Source: Spartobacteria bacterium (GTDB taxonomy: Bacteria; Verrucomicrobiota; Verrucomicrobiia; Chthoniobacterales; UBA10450). Taken from it: DNA of 64,000 nt. Made by a program: the position numbers and the translations under genes. Of the stretch, positions 26,455 through 35,163 are shown piece after piece. Every line of letters begins with the position of its first letter. The first letter of the stretch is position 1. The stretch spans positions 310,001-374,000 of the forward strand of contig JAJPGZ010000010.1 of the NCBI GenBank assembly GCA_021325495.1. The letters are read 5' to 3'. The notes below the pieces were generated by a model, which was given only the letters and a program-made list of their open reading frames with translations, was not told where the DNA came from and did not search any database.

Positions 26455-27186
26455 TTACATTCGGCGATATCGATACATCAATTTAAAGAAGCGGACGGTG
26501 TCGCGCACCGGATGGATGCTGCTGACTTCGTCGGAGTAAACGGTCGAGATCGGCACCGACTCGATGCGAAAACCTTTGCGACTGGCGATGATGAGCATCT
26601 CGGTCTCGTAATCGAAGCGCTCGCTCCCGCCTAACAACTCGGGAATGAGATGGCGGTGAATCATGCGAAAGCCGCATTGCGTGTCGGGAATGCTTTGCCC
26701 GCAGACGCGGCTGATGCGGCTACTCATCCAGCAATTGACCAATCGCCTAACGATGGGCATCGAGCGCGTGTCATTCATGCGATTGCCGACGAGGAGGGAT
26801 GCGCCGTCCGACATGGCCGCGGCAATGAACACCGTAATCTCTTCCGGCCTATGTTGCCCGTCCGCGTCGAGAACAAAAACCCAGGTCATTTGTCGATCTA
26901 ACCAGTGCCGCAGGCCGCTTTTGATCGATTCGCCTTTGCCGCGGTTCTGTCCGTGCACGACGACTTCGGCGCCGGCCTCGCGCGCGCGCTCCGTGGTCCC
27001 GTCGCTCGACCCGTCATCGACCACCACGATGTTGTCGAGCTGTTTGCGCGTTCGCCTAACGACATCGCCGATATGTTTTTCTTCGTGGTACGCCGGAATC
27101 ACCACGGCCATCTTCGCGCGGTCGCCTCGGCGAGTTGTTCCCGAAAGCTCCTCCAGATTGATCGGTCCGCGTTGCGGCTGTTCCAT
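26455..27186 (-). CDS. GT2 glycosyltransferase (dolichyl-phosphate mannose synthase-like)
   Basis: A 243-residue soluble GT-A enzyme without C-terminal membrane helices. Seen are MAVVIPAYHEEKHIGDVV, IVVVDDGSSDGT, NRGKGESIKSG and the DADGQHRPE metal site, then NCWMSSRISRVCGQSIPDTQCGFRMI, typical of polyprenyl-phosphate sugar synthases. It is likely to make a lipid-linked sugar donor. Translation could also begin at the internal ATG at 27111. The 17-bp gap to the convergent thrS is almost filled by one word 1 copy (26444-26453). Confidence 0.9.
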   Translation of the reverse strand: MEQPQRGPINLEELSGTTRRGDRAKMAVVIPAYHEEKHIGDVVRRTRKQLDNIVVVDDGSSDGTTERAREAGAEVVVHGQNRGKGESIKSGLRHWLDRQMTWVFVLDADGQHRPEEITVFIAAAMSDGASLLVGNRMNDTRSMPIVRRLVNCWMSSRISRVCGQSIPDTQCGFRMIHRHLIPELLGGSERFDYETEMLIIASRKGFRIESVPISTVYSDEVSSIHPVRDTVRFFKLMYRYRRM

Positions 27187-27188
27187 CT

Positions 27189-28076
27189 TTATCGCACGAC
27201 CGGATGAAAATCGGCTGCGTGATAGGAGCTGCGCACGAGCGGGCCGGACGCGACGTGTTGGAATCCCTTTTTGCGCGCGATCTCGCCGTAAAGCGCGAAC
27301 TGCTCCGGCGTGATGTATTCAATCACTGGCAGATGCTGCGGCGTCGGGCGCAAATATTGTCCCATGGTCAAAACCTGCACACCGGCTTCGCGCAAATCGT
27401 CCATGGTTTGAAACAACTCCGGTTCCGTCTCACCGAGTCCAAGCATGACGCCGCTCTTCGTCACAACTTTCGGCGACAATTCTTTCGCGCGCTGCAAAAC
27501 GCGCAACGACGTCTCGTATTTTGCGCGCGACCTAACGAGCGGCGTCAACCGCTCCACCGTTTCCATGTTGTGATTGTAAATGTCGGGCGCAGCGTCGAGC
27601 ACGATCTGGATACACCAATCTTGCGCGTGAAAATCGGGCACGAGGACTTCGACAATGATCGACGGATCCATTTCGCGAATCGCGCGAATGACCCGCGCGA
27701 AATGATTCGCACCGCCGTCTTTCAAATCGTCGCGCGCCACCGCCGTGATGACGACGTGTTTCAACTTCATGCGCTTGACCGCTTCGGCCACGCGCTGCGG
27801 TTCATCTTCTTCAAGCGCGAACGGTTTCGCCGTGGACACCGCGCAAAAACCGCACGCGCGCGTGCAGCGATCGCCCGCGATCATCATCGTCGCCGTCCCC
27901 TGGCTCCAGCATTCCCAGCGATTCGGGCACTGCGCGCTTTCGCAGACGGTGTGAAGGCGCAAATCGGAAATGAGCGCTTTGGTGGAAAAGAAAACGGGAT
28001 TCGACGGCAGCCGGACCTTGATCCACGGCGGCTTGTTAGGCTGGTGGAGCGAGGGATCGATCTTCGCGCAGGACAT
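27189..28076 (-). CDS. lipA: Lipoyl synthase (radical SAM)
   Basis: LipA inserts two sulfurs into octanoyl chains on lipoyl domains using two [4Fe-4S] clusters. The 295-residue protein has the auxiliary cluster cysteines in CESAQCPNRWECW and the radical-SAM CTRACGFCAV; SGPLVRSSYHA at the C-terminus contains the conserved serine ligand. It complements the octanoyl/lipoate transferase at 8.0 kb. The GT2 gene starts 2 bp downstream, an odd but close pairing. A fused word (TGTCGATCTAACG) begins at the first base of the start codon (28076). Confidence 0.96.
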   Translation of the reverse strand: MSCAKIDPSLHQPNKPPWIKVRLPSNPVFFSTKALISDLRLHTVCESAQCPNRWECWSQGTATMMIAGDRCTRACGFCAVSTAKPFALEEDEPQRVAEAVKRMKLKHVVITAVARDDLKDGGANHFARVIRAIREMDPSIIVEVLVPDFHAQDWCIQIVLDAAPDIYNHNMETVERLTPLVRSRAKYETSLRVLQRAKELSPKVVTKSGVMLGLGETEPELFQTMDDLREAGVQVLTMGQYLRPTPQHLPVIEYITPEQFALYGEIARKKGFQHVASGPLVRSSYHAADFHPVVR

Positions 28077-28118
28077 GTCGATCTAACGCTAGCGCAGCGA
28101 TTGCGCGTTGAAAAGTTT

Positions 28119-28180
28119 TGTAGCGGCGGTCTCCGACCGCCGAAACTAAATCAAATCCGGCGGTCGAGACCGCCGCTACA
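28119..28180. repeat. Palindromic repeat family B, copy 1
   Basis: Inverted repeat TGTAGCGGCGGTCTCCGACC ... GGTCGAGACCGCCGCTACA between lipA and recR. The right arm includes the recR stop codon (TAG, minus strand, 28176-28178). A second copy is at 35095. Confidence 0.9.
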
Positions 28181-28781
28181 GTCGCGTCCTCCCGCTCAAC
28201 GCCTGATACAACGTGAGCTCGTCCGCGTTCTCCAATCCCCCGCCCGCGGGCAGACCGTGTGCGATGCGCGTCAGGCTGATGCCTTTGCCTTTCAAAAGAT
28301 CGACAAGGTAATTCGTCGTCGCTTCGCCTTCGACGTCCGCGGCGAGCGCGAAAATGATTTCGCTGAACTTTTCTTTCGCCGCCCGGTCGAGCAATTGTTG
28401 AATGCGCAAATCTTCCGGACCGACGTGATCGAGCGGCGAAATGCGTCCACCTAACGAATGATAGCGTCCGCGAAAGGCGCTCGTCTTTTCCAGTGGAAGA
28501 ATATCAGTCGGCTGTTCGACCACGCAGAGAAGATCGACAACGCGCGATTCATCCGCGCAAATGTCGCAGAGTTCTTGCGTCGCGAAAAATCCGCAGAGCG
28601 CGCACGGGCGCACACTTTCCCTTGTCGATCTTAGCGCGTTCGCGATTTGCTCCGGCGCGTCCGCTTTGTTTTGCACGATCCAGAGCGCGATGCGTTCGGC
28701 CGAGCGCGGGCCGACGCCGGGCATTTGCCGCAGTTGCGCGATGAGATTGCGCAACGCTTCCGGGTATTCCGTCCGTCTCAC
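28176..28781 (-). CDS. recR: Recombination mediator RecR
   Basis: RecR works with RecF and RecO to load RecA at gaps during recombinational repair. The 201-residue protein has the HhH region LRQMPGVGPRSAERIALWIV, the zinc finger CALCGFFATQELCDIC and the Toprim part LLCVVEQPTDILPLE, then GEATTNYLVDLL. Translation starts at GTG (28781). The stop codon is supplied by the arm of the family B palindrome. The usual upstream neighbour dnaX or ybaB is not here. Confidence 0.96.
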   Translation of the reverse strand: MRRTEYPEALRNLIAQLRQMPGVGPRSAERIALWIVQNKADAPEQIANALRSTRESVRPCALCGFFATQELCDICADESRVVDLLCVVEQPTDILPLEKTSAFRGRYHSLGGRISPLDHVGPEDLRIQQLLDRAAKEKFSEIIFALAADVEGEATTNYLVDLLKGKGISLTRIAHGLPAGGGLENADELTLYQALSGRTRL

Positions 28782-28783
28782 CG

Positions 28784-28878
28784 TGTCATTCTGAGCGAAG
28801 CGAAGAATCTCCGCTCATTTCCGAACCCACGAGCCACCAAGAAATAGATTGAGATGTTTCGCTACGCTCAACATGACA
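28784..28878. repeat. Palindromic repeat family A, copy 4
   Basis: Arms TGTCATTCTGAGCGAAGCG (left) and GCTACGCTCAACATGACA (right) enclose about 35 bp between recR and the cyclase gene. The overall build equals that of the copy at 3491. Confidence 0.88.
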
Positions 28879-28890
28879 GCAGTGTTGGCT

Positions 28891-30135
28891 TCAATCTGGC
28901 GCGGTCGTTAGGTGGAGCGCGAGCGTTTCGAGCCGGCGCAAATACAAATTAAGCGGCGCATCGTCGTCTCCATCCGGCCCCTTCGCTTTTTGAAATTCGG
29001 TATAGGCCTCGGCCCAGCGTTTCTCGCGATACAACACGACGCCGTTCCAAAACGAATCCCGCCGCGCGATATGTTCCGGTTTCGCCTCCGCCGCCAGCCA
29101 GAGCGGTTCGTAAATTTCGTGCCGCTCCTGCGAATTCACCCCGCTCAGAAAATCGATCGGCCGCGCGACGATATATTTGCTCGCGAGTTCGAACGTGCGC
29201 GGCCCAATGAGAATGCGCGAACCGTAGAAACGATTCGCTACGCAAAAACGCCGCGCCAATTCCACCGGCTCGCCCGTCGTCAGCAAACTCGCGCGGCCGC
29301 TGTCTTTAATCGGCGCGACCGTGATCGTACCCGAGCTCACGCCCATGTGCACATCGCAACGCCCAAACAGATCACCGTTATTTTTCTGGCGCGCTTCGCG
29401 GAACGATTCCACCAACCCGAGCGTGACGCGCACCGCTTTGCTCGCGTGATCGCCGCCATCCGGAAAACCAAAAAGCGCGACCACGCCTTCGCCATCGGCC
29501 GCATGGATGTAACCGTCCGCGTCGAGAAACAAATCCGTCGTCCGCCGAATAAATTCGCTCGTCGTGCGCGCGTACTCAGCCGGATCGGAATCTTCCGCGA
29601 GATCGTATTTGTTCGCGATGTCGCACACCACCACCGTCACGTCCTGCATGTGCGGATCGACATCGGCCGGGATTTCGCCGGCGATTAAACGCCGCAATTG
29701 TTTGCGCGAGAGATGTCCGGCAAAATAAGTCGCGGCCACGTGCGAGCGCGAGCGGGTCGCGAACATCATCCACGTTTGCGCGCCGGCGAAAGCGAGCACG
29801 ACCGCCATCACGCTCGGGAGCGGTTGGAAAAATGTGTGATAAAGCGAGCAGACCCATGAGAGGCCGATGAGCTCGAGCAATAACGCGAAGACGATCCACC
29901 CCACGCGCCCGCGTCGCGTCGTGACCACCGTCATGGCGGCGGTGCCTAACGAGAGCAGAATGACGAGAACGTATTGCCATTTGTTCCCGACGATGTGCGT
30001 GGCTGTGCGGTAATGCGCGACGCGCTCGGTCAATGCCATCTCCACATTCACGAGCAGCCCGCTGGCATGCGCGGCCACGACGATGAACGCGGCAACCGCG
30101 CCAATCGCCAGGCCAATGATGAGCGAGCGTTTCAT
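28891..30135 (-). CDS. Membrane protein with class III nucleotide cyclase domain
   Basis: A 414-residue protein: about three membrane segments in residues 1-125, a cyclase domain at about 150-320, and a C-terminal helical region with one TPR-like pair (SFWNGVVLYREKRWAEAYTEFQKAKG). Metal aspartates are present in VVVCDIANKYD and AADGEGVVALFG, and ELARRF corresponds to the transition-state region, so an active adenylate or guanylate cyclase is possible; base specificity is not clear to me. The start codon directly follows a variant word 1 (30136) behind the ClpX-like gene. Confidence 0.82.
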   Translation of the reverse strand: MKRSLIIGLAIGAVAAFIVVAAHASGLLVNVEMALTERVAHYRTATHIVGNKWQYVLVILLSLGTAAMTVVTTRRGRVGWIVFALLLELIGLSWVCSLYHTFFQPLPSVMAVVLAFAGAQTWMMFATRSRSHVAATYFAGHLSRKQLRRLIAGEIPADVDPHMQDVTVVVCDIANKYDLAEDSDPAEYARTTSEFIRRTTDLFLDADGYIHAADGEGVVALFGFPDGGDHASKAVRVTLGLVESFREARQKNNGDLFGRCDVHMGVSSGTITVAPIKDSGRASLLTTGEPVELARRFCVANRFYGSRILIGPRTFELASKYIVARPIDFLSGVNSQERHEIYEPLWLAAEAKPEHIARRDSFWNGVVLYREKRWAEAYTEFQKAKGPDGDDDAPLNLYLRRLETLALHLTTAPD

Positions 30136-30146
30136 TAGATCGACAT

Positions 30147-31724
30147 CTACTTCGGAAATGATTGCACCACGAGATCGCTCAAAAATTTATCCGGCGCATC
30201 GACCGCGGCGGCGTTCAGAACGAACTGATTTCGCCCGGTATTTTTGTGAATCAAGCTCAAACCGAATTGAAAATCCTTGAACAGATGCGCGCAAAGCTCC
30301 GGCATGGTCATGCGCTCGGCCTGCGCGCGTTCGACCAAACGTTTCCGCGCCGACTCGTCAAAGACGATGTCGATCTTGTGTTCGGCTTTGAACTTCTCCG
30401 CGAATGCGCGCGCGCTTTCTTCCAACATTTGCGCTTCCTGCTTGTGACCTTCCGCCAGCAAACGCTCGAGCACGCGCTTCGGCTCGCGCACAAGATCGAC
30501 AGTCACTCGCAGCTGCGTCAGCCCCGAACCGGCGAGATGATATTTGAAATCGCGGAACAATTTCTCGAACACTGTGAGCAAACCGCGCGCACCCGTTTTC
30601 TCTTTCGCGGCCGCGTCGGCCAGCAAATGTAACGCGTCATCTTCGAAACTGATCTCGATGCCATAAGCGCGGAATGCCCGCTCGTATTGCCGCAGCAAAC
30701 TTCCCTCGGAAAACTTCAGAATGTCGAACAAATCTTCGGCCGCCAGTTCCTCGCACACCACGCGCACCGGCAAACGCCCGATGAACTCTGGTTCGAATCC
30801 GTATTCGACGAAATCCTGCGTGGTCACGAATTGGAAGAGTTGATTGTCCATCACCCGCACCGGATCGGCGCTGAAACCGATCTGCGATTGCCGCACGCGT
30901 CGCCCGACCAGTTCCTTCAACTTCTCGAACGCACCGCTAACGACGAAAAGAATGTGGCGCGTATTGATCGTCTCGCGTTTCGATTTTCCTTTGCGCTGAA
31001 ATTCGAACGCGGCCTGCAATTGCGCCTGAATGTCCTGCATGCTGCGCAGCGGCACTTCCGTTTCTTCCATCAACTTGAGCAACGTCGTCTGCACCCCGCG
31101 CCCGCTCACGTCGCGGCCGGCGAGGTTCGACGCCGACGCGATCTTATCGACCTCATCGATGTAAATAATTCCGAACTGCGCAAGATCGACATCTCCATCT
31201 GCCTTGTGCACGAGCTCGCGCACGAGGTCTTCCACATCGCCGCCGACATAGCCCGTCTCCGAAAATTTCGTCGCGTCCGATTTCACGAACGGCACACCGA
31301 TCAGCTCCGCGACATGTTTGATGAGATAAGTTTTTCCGACGCCGGTCGGCCCGACCAGAATCACATTCTGCTTCGCGTACTCGGTCTCGTGCGCACGCGC
31401 GTCGTTCTTCTCCTCCAGCTCCGCGACATACTTCGCGTGGTTGTAGTGGTCGCAGACCGCGATCGCGAGCGCCTTCTTCGCTTCATCCTGTTTGATCACG
31501 AACCGGTCGAGATGCGCCTTGATGTCGCGCGGGAGAAAATTGAAAACGAATTTCTCCTTGTCGATCTTCGCCGGCTTTTCTTCGCCCGTGCTCGCTTCGC
31601 CCGGCTGCGGCGTCGTGACCGTGGCAAACTGCACCCGGTCGCCGAAGTTCGTTTTCATGAACTCCGCGATCTTCGATTTTAATTCCTCGGGAGAAGGAAA
31701 CGGCGGCGGTGGATTTTGCTCCAT
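30147..31724 (-). CDS. ClpX-like AAA+ unfoldase without zinc-binding domain
   Basis: ClpX unfolds tagged substrates and feeds them to ClpP. The 525-residue protein has Walker A GPTGVGKT (125-132), Walker B IIYIDEVDKIA, the pore loop GYVG (159-162) and an IGF loop (282-284), which in ClpX docks to ClpP. The N-terminal cysteine zinc-binding domain is absent; residues 1-60 are instead proline- and lysine-rich. The C-terminal 110 residues (from about 415) form an extra helical extension. No clpP lies in the window. It could be a second ClpX paralogue with altered adaptor use. Confidence 0.85.
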   Translation of the reverse strand: MEQNPPPPFPSPEELKSKIAEFMKTNFGDRVQFATVTTPQPGEASTGEEKPAKIDKEKFVFNFLPRDIKAHLDRFVIKQDEAKKALAIAVCDHYNHAKYVAELEEKNDARAHETEYAKQNVILVGPTGVGKTYLIKHVAELIGVPFVKSDATKFSETGYVGGDVEDLVRELVHKADGDVDLAQFGIIYIDEVDKIASASNLAGRDVSGRGVQTTLLKLMEETEVPLRSMQDIQAQLQAAFEFQRKGKSKRETINTRHILFVVSGAFEKLKELVGRRVRQSQIGFSADPVRVMDNQLFQFVTTQDFVEYGFEPEFIGRLPVRVVCEELAAEDLFDILKFSEGSLLRQYERAFRAYGIEISFEDDALHLLADAAAKEKTGARGLLTVFEKLFRDFKYHLAGSGLTQLRVTVDLVREPKRVLERLLAEGHKQEAQMLEESARAFAEKFKAEHKIDIVFDESARKRLVERAQAERMTMPELCAHLFKDFQFGLSLIHKNTGRNQFVLNAAAVDAPDKFLSDLVVQSFPK

Positions 31725-31841
31725 CTGGTTAGGTCGCGCCTCAAAAATTGGCGCGAAACTCTAGCAACGCAAAGATTAGTGTAAATCTGACTCTTGCGAG
31801 CCCGATTCGTTCACTCTTCTAGAGGAGCGGGTCTATCGCAA

Positions 31842-31913
31842 ATTGTAGGGCAGGCGCGCCGCCGGCCTTCGTGGAATCGGCAAGCGATGCGCTTGCCCCA
31901 CAATCCACTGCGT
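31842..31913. repeat. Imperfect palindromic element, intergenic
   Basis: Inverted arms ATTGTAGGGCAGGCGC and GCGCTTGCCCCACAAT in the 205-bp spacer between the ClpX-like and thioredoxin-like genes. Nothing else is recognisable there apart from an AT-richer stretch near 31760-31800 that may hold the promoter of the ClpX-like gene. Confidence 0.75.
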
Positions 31914-31929
31914 TGGTGCGACGACGAGA

Positions 31930-32838
31930 TTATTCGCCTACGACCACGGCACGCGCGCCGGCTGTGCGTTTCGCTGCTACGCCGGCGAAGATCGTGTCCA
32001 TGTCCGCCAGGACTTTTTGCGGCCCGAGATATTTTTCGCCGTCGTAACTATTCGAAATCACCCGGCCGGTTTGATCGACCAGCACCAAACACGGAATGCC
32101 TTTGCCCGCGTATTTGCGCACGGCGTTATTGTCGATCTTCGAAAAATCGAGCGCCGGCCACGGCATTTTCGCCTCGCGCATGTAATTTTGCATCTCGCTC
32201 GCCGAGTGGTCCGCGCTCACAAAAACAAATTCCACGTCCGGCTGCTGCGAGATCACGCGATTGTAGTAATCGACCAACTGCGGTGTGAATTTGCGGCACG
32301 GTCCGCACCATTTCGCCGAATAATAGAGCGCGATTAATTTCTTCTTCGCGATCGCTTCATCGCTCGCCGCCGTGAGATTGCCGTTGTCGATCTTAACCAG
32401 TCCACCTTTCAACGCGTCCGAAATCGTGTTCGCATTTGGCGCGGAAGCGTTCGGCTTCGCCGCGCGCTGCGCGGCCAGCTCCGCCTGATAACGCGCATTC
32501 GCGTTTTCCAACTCCTTCGCCTGGGCCGCGCGTTTGTTCGCTTGATCGACAATCGCTTCCTCCGCTTTCTCACTTTGTTCCGGCGGCAACGCGTAAGTGC
32601 CCTTGTTGATTTCCATGATCAACTCCGGCGACGCGCCCGATTTCACCAGCAAATTCTCCTGCTCGTAATCGATCTTGCCCACAAAATGTCGTTGCGAAAG
32701 TTCGCGCATCACGGCCGAGCTCGAGTAACCACTGCGCAACATCAGCCCCACATCTTTCGCCGTCATCGGGAGCGATTCACCGGACGCGTGCAAGATCGAC
32801 AACGATAAGATCGACAACAGAAAACCGAGGCGGCGCAT
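31930..32838 (-). CDS. Exported thioredoxin-like protein (nucleoredoxin/TlpA type)
   Basis: A 302-residue protein with a signal peptide MRRLGFLLSILSLSILHASG, an N-terminal helical region (SYSS-like repeats around MLRSGYSSSAVMRELSQRHF), an alanine- and charge-rich coiled-coil linker (residues 95-135), then a thioredoxin fold with the redox motif AKWCGPCRKFTP. It should act on disulfides or sense redox state in the periplasm. Its signal peptide core is encoded by a word 1 doublet. The gene follows the Ser/Thr kinase gene by 29 bp on the same strand. Confidence 0.88.
   Translation of the reverse strand: MRRLGFLLSILSLSILHASGESLPMTAKDVGLMLRSGYSSSAVMRELSQRHFVGKIDYEQENLLVKSGASPELIMEINKGTYALPPEQSEKAEEAIVDQANKRAAQAKELENANARYQAELAAQRAAKPNASAPNANTISDALKGGLVKIDNGNLTAASDEAIAKKKLIALYYSAKWCGPCRKFTPQLVDYYNRVISQQPDVEFVFVSADHSASEMQNYMREAKMPWPALDFSKIDNNAVRKYAGKGIPCLVLVDQTGRVISNSYDGEKYLGPQKVLADMDTIFAGVAAKRTAGARAVVVGE
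32802..32826 (-). repeat. Word 1 doublet, 5-bp spacer
   Basis: Two direct copies separated by ACGAT. On the minus (coding) strand they are read as LSIL-S-LSIL and form the hydrophobic core of the signal peptide of the thioredoxin-like protein. Confidence 0.95.
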
Positions 32839-32867
32839 GCCTCGTTAACGAGCAGGAAATACGCCGA

Positions 32868-35045
32868 TTATCGCGCGAATAACGCCGACATCTGCTCGCG
32901 ATATTCCGGCTTCGATTGCGCCGCCGCTTCCGCCAATTTTTTCGCCGTGTCAATCTGTCCGGTTTCATTCGCGTAAACCGCGCAAAGCCACTGCCGGTCC
33001 GCCGAGCTCGCTGCGAACGATTGCGCGATCGCGAGCTGCGTTTGCGGCGGAAGTTTCGTCCACGGAATTTCCGCTTCACCGTATGGCAATTTCATTTTGA
33101 CCGTCTGTTCCGTCGCGCTCGTGATGCCGGTGTACGGAACGCCCGCAAGATCGACAATCGCACCGGAAAAATGCGCGCGGTTGAGATCGTCGATGAGCGT
33201 GCGCTTCCATTGCGCAAGCCACCGCGGCTTTTTTTGCGCGATCTGCTGGACGCGATTCTTTTGCTCCTGCTCCTTCGCGGCCGTGTCCGCTTTTTGTTTG
33301 CTCGCTACTTCCGTCGCGAGCCGGTTCCTCTCCGCATCGATCTCATCGGAGATGGCGCTGTGCTGCACTTTCAATTTGATCTGCTTCAGTTTTTCCAGGC
33401 GCGCCTGCGCATTTGTCCCTATCTCGCCCGCGTTTTTCCAATCCGCGTAAGATCGACAATCATCGAGATATTTTTGCGCGAACGGTTTGTAGTCGGCGAT
33501 CCAGGTAAATTTTCCGGATGGTTTGGCGTTAACGAATTGATCGAGCAACGGAACCGCTTCGACGATGTTTCGGTCGTTAATCTGCTTCAGCGCAAATAAG
33601 AGTAGCGCAAACGTTTCGGGTCCGTCCGAATTGGCCGTGAAATTTTTCGGAATCGGTTCGCGCGCCGAAAGCGTCTTCGCAATGTTCGCAAAAAATTTTG
33701 CAAGATCGACATCTTCATTTGCGAAGTTTCGCTCGCCCGCATTCGCGACATCGTTGAAAACCTGCTGCGCCTGCGACGGCTCGCGCGCCGCCAAGGCCGC
33801 CAGCGCCAGTTGAAATTGCGCCCAATCATAAATCGGCTGTCGCCCTTTTGCGTCGAGCGCAACCTGCGCGAACTTCGGTTTCGCCGCCTGATAATGCAGC
33901 TGCACCAGATCGCGCCGGGCTTCCGCCGTTCGCGATTCCAGCGGCGCGAGCGCGATCAATTGTTCCGTCTGCGCTTTGATCGCATTGACGGTTTGTTCGG
34001 CATGTTTGCGGCTAACGAATGCCCAAATGCCGACCGCGATTAATGCTGCCGCCAATACGGCCAACCCAACAAGCAAACGTCGCCGCCGTCGCTTGCCGAT
34101 AAATTCTTCATCGCCAGTGAGGATTCCGTACGCACGTTCGAGCGCCCTAACGAGCTCGTCGTACGAACTGAATCGCTTGGCCGGATCGGGCGCAATCATC
34201 TGCTGGAGGATTTGCGCGGTGTCTTTGGAAACATTCGGCGCGGCTGTGCGAAGATCGACAGGGTGCTCTTTCAGTTCTCGCAATGCAGTCGCGGAATTCG
34301 TTTCGCCTTCAATGGGCGCGCGCCCCGAAAGCGCGTGAAATAACGTTGCCCCTAACGAATAGATGTCGCTCCGGAAATCTTCCGGCTCGTTTTTCAGTCG
34401 CTCCGGCGCGACGTAATACGGTGTGCCCCAAATTTCCGTGCCCGATTTTTCCGCGGCCACACCGGCTAGACCGAAATCGCCAATCTTCGCCGTGTGTTCG
34501 TCCGCGAATAAAATGTTCGCCGGTTTCACATCGCGATGGATCAATCCCTTCGCATAGGCCGCGCGCAATCCTTTCGCGGCTTGAATGCCGGTCGCGAGCA
34601 CGAGTTCTTCCGGCAATTGTTTTCGTTCTTCGATGAGATCGTCGAGACTGCCGCGATCGACCAGCTCCATCACCAGATAAAATTTTCCATGATCAGTTCC
34701 CGAAGAGAAAACCTGGATCACGTTCGGATGATTGACCGACGCGGCCACGCGCGCTTCCTGTTGCAAACGCGCAGCGTGATCGACTTCGCCGCCGAGGTCG
34801 TCGCGCAAAAGTTTGAGCGCAACATGTCGATCTAACAAAGTGTCGCGCGCCTTGTAGACTGTGCCCATGCCACCGACCCCGAGCGTTTCTTCGATGACGA
34901 AATTGTTAAACGAACGCTCAACCCGAAACTTTTCGCCGCATTGCGGGCACTCGATGCGGGCAAGCGGTTCGGCCGCGCTGGTGTCGATCTTGGCACCACA
35001 GCGCGGACACAATTGGGAAGCCGAGGCGGGTTGCTCCGCAGCCAT
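32868..35045 (-). CDS. Transmembrane Ser/Thr protein kinase with zinc ribbon
   Basis: About 725 residues from the ATG at 35045 (MAAEQPASASQLCPRCG). An N-terminal zinc ribbon (CPRCG ... CPQCG) precedes a Hanks-type kinase: glycine loop LGVGGMGTVYKA, catalytic lysine in VALKLL, HRDVKPANILF, DFGLAG and APERL. One membrane helix follows (RRRRLLVGLAVLAAALIAVGIWAFV), so the remaining 370 residues are extracytoplasmic, helical and charged, without a sensor domain I can name. Upstream ATGs at 35063 and 35081 exist. It could signal to the thioredoxin-like partner downstream. Confidence 0.92.
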   Translation of the reverse strand: MAAEQPASASQLCPRCGAKIDTSAAEPLARIECPQCGEKFRVERSFNNFVIEETLGVGGMGTVYKARDTLLDRHVALKLLRDDLGGEVDHAARLQQEARVAASVNHPNVIQVFSSGTDHGKFYLVMELVDRGSLDDLIEERKQLPEELVLATGIQAAKGLRAAYAKGLIHRDVKPANILFADEHTAKIGDFGLAGVAAEKSGTEIWGTPYYVAPERLKNEPEDFRSDIYSLGATLFHALSGRAPIEGETNSATALRELKEHPVDLRTAAPNVSKDTAQILQQMIAPDPAKRFSSYDELVRALERAYGILTGDEEFIGKRRRRRLLVGLAVLAAALIAVGIWAFVSRKHAEQTVNAIKAQTEQLIALAPLESRTAEARRDLVQLHYQAAKPKFAQVALDAKGRQPIYDWAQFQLALAALAAREPSQAQQVFNDVANAGERNFANEDVDLAKFFANIAKTLSAREPIPKNFTANSDGPETFALLLFALKQINDRNIVEAVPLLDQFVNAKPSGKFTWIADYKPFAQKYLDDCRSYADWKNAGEIGTNAQARLEKLKQIKLKVQHSAISDEIDAERNRLATEVASKQKADTAAKEQEQKNRVQQIAQKKPRWLAQWKRTLIDDLNRAHFSGAIVDLAGVPYTGITSATEQTVKMKLPYGEAEIPWTKLPPQTQLAIAQSFAASSADRQWLCAVYANETGQIDTAKKLAEAAAQSKPEYREQMSALFAR

Positions 35046-35094
35046 CGATTCGGATTGTAACATCGAGAATGCGCGCAGCAATGACAGCCGTAGC

Positions 35095-35155
35095 TGTAGC
35101 GGCGGTCTCTGACCGTCGCCTTCTTCGATTTCGGCGGTCGGAGACCGCCGCTACA
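35095..35155. repeat. Palindromic repeat family B, copy 2
   Basis: Arms TGTAGCGGCGGTCTCTGACC and CGGTCGGAGACCGCCGCTACA between the divergent kinase and pseudouridine synthase genes, so here the element lies in a promoter region rather than at gene ends. Confidence 0.9.
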
Positions 35156-35163
35156 ATTCCGTA

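Noticed and set aside
27204-28454. 416-residue plus-strand frame opposite lipA and recR
   Set aside because: It is a shadow of two confident genes on the other strand, Arg/His-rich with no motif; long antisense frames are common in GC-rich DNA.
30687-31682. 331-residue plus-strand frame opposite the ClpX-like gene
   Set aside because: Antisense shadow of a confident AAA+ gene.
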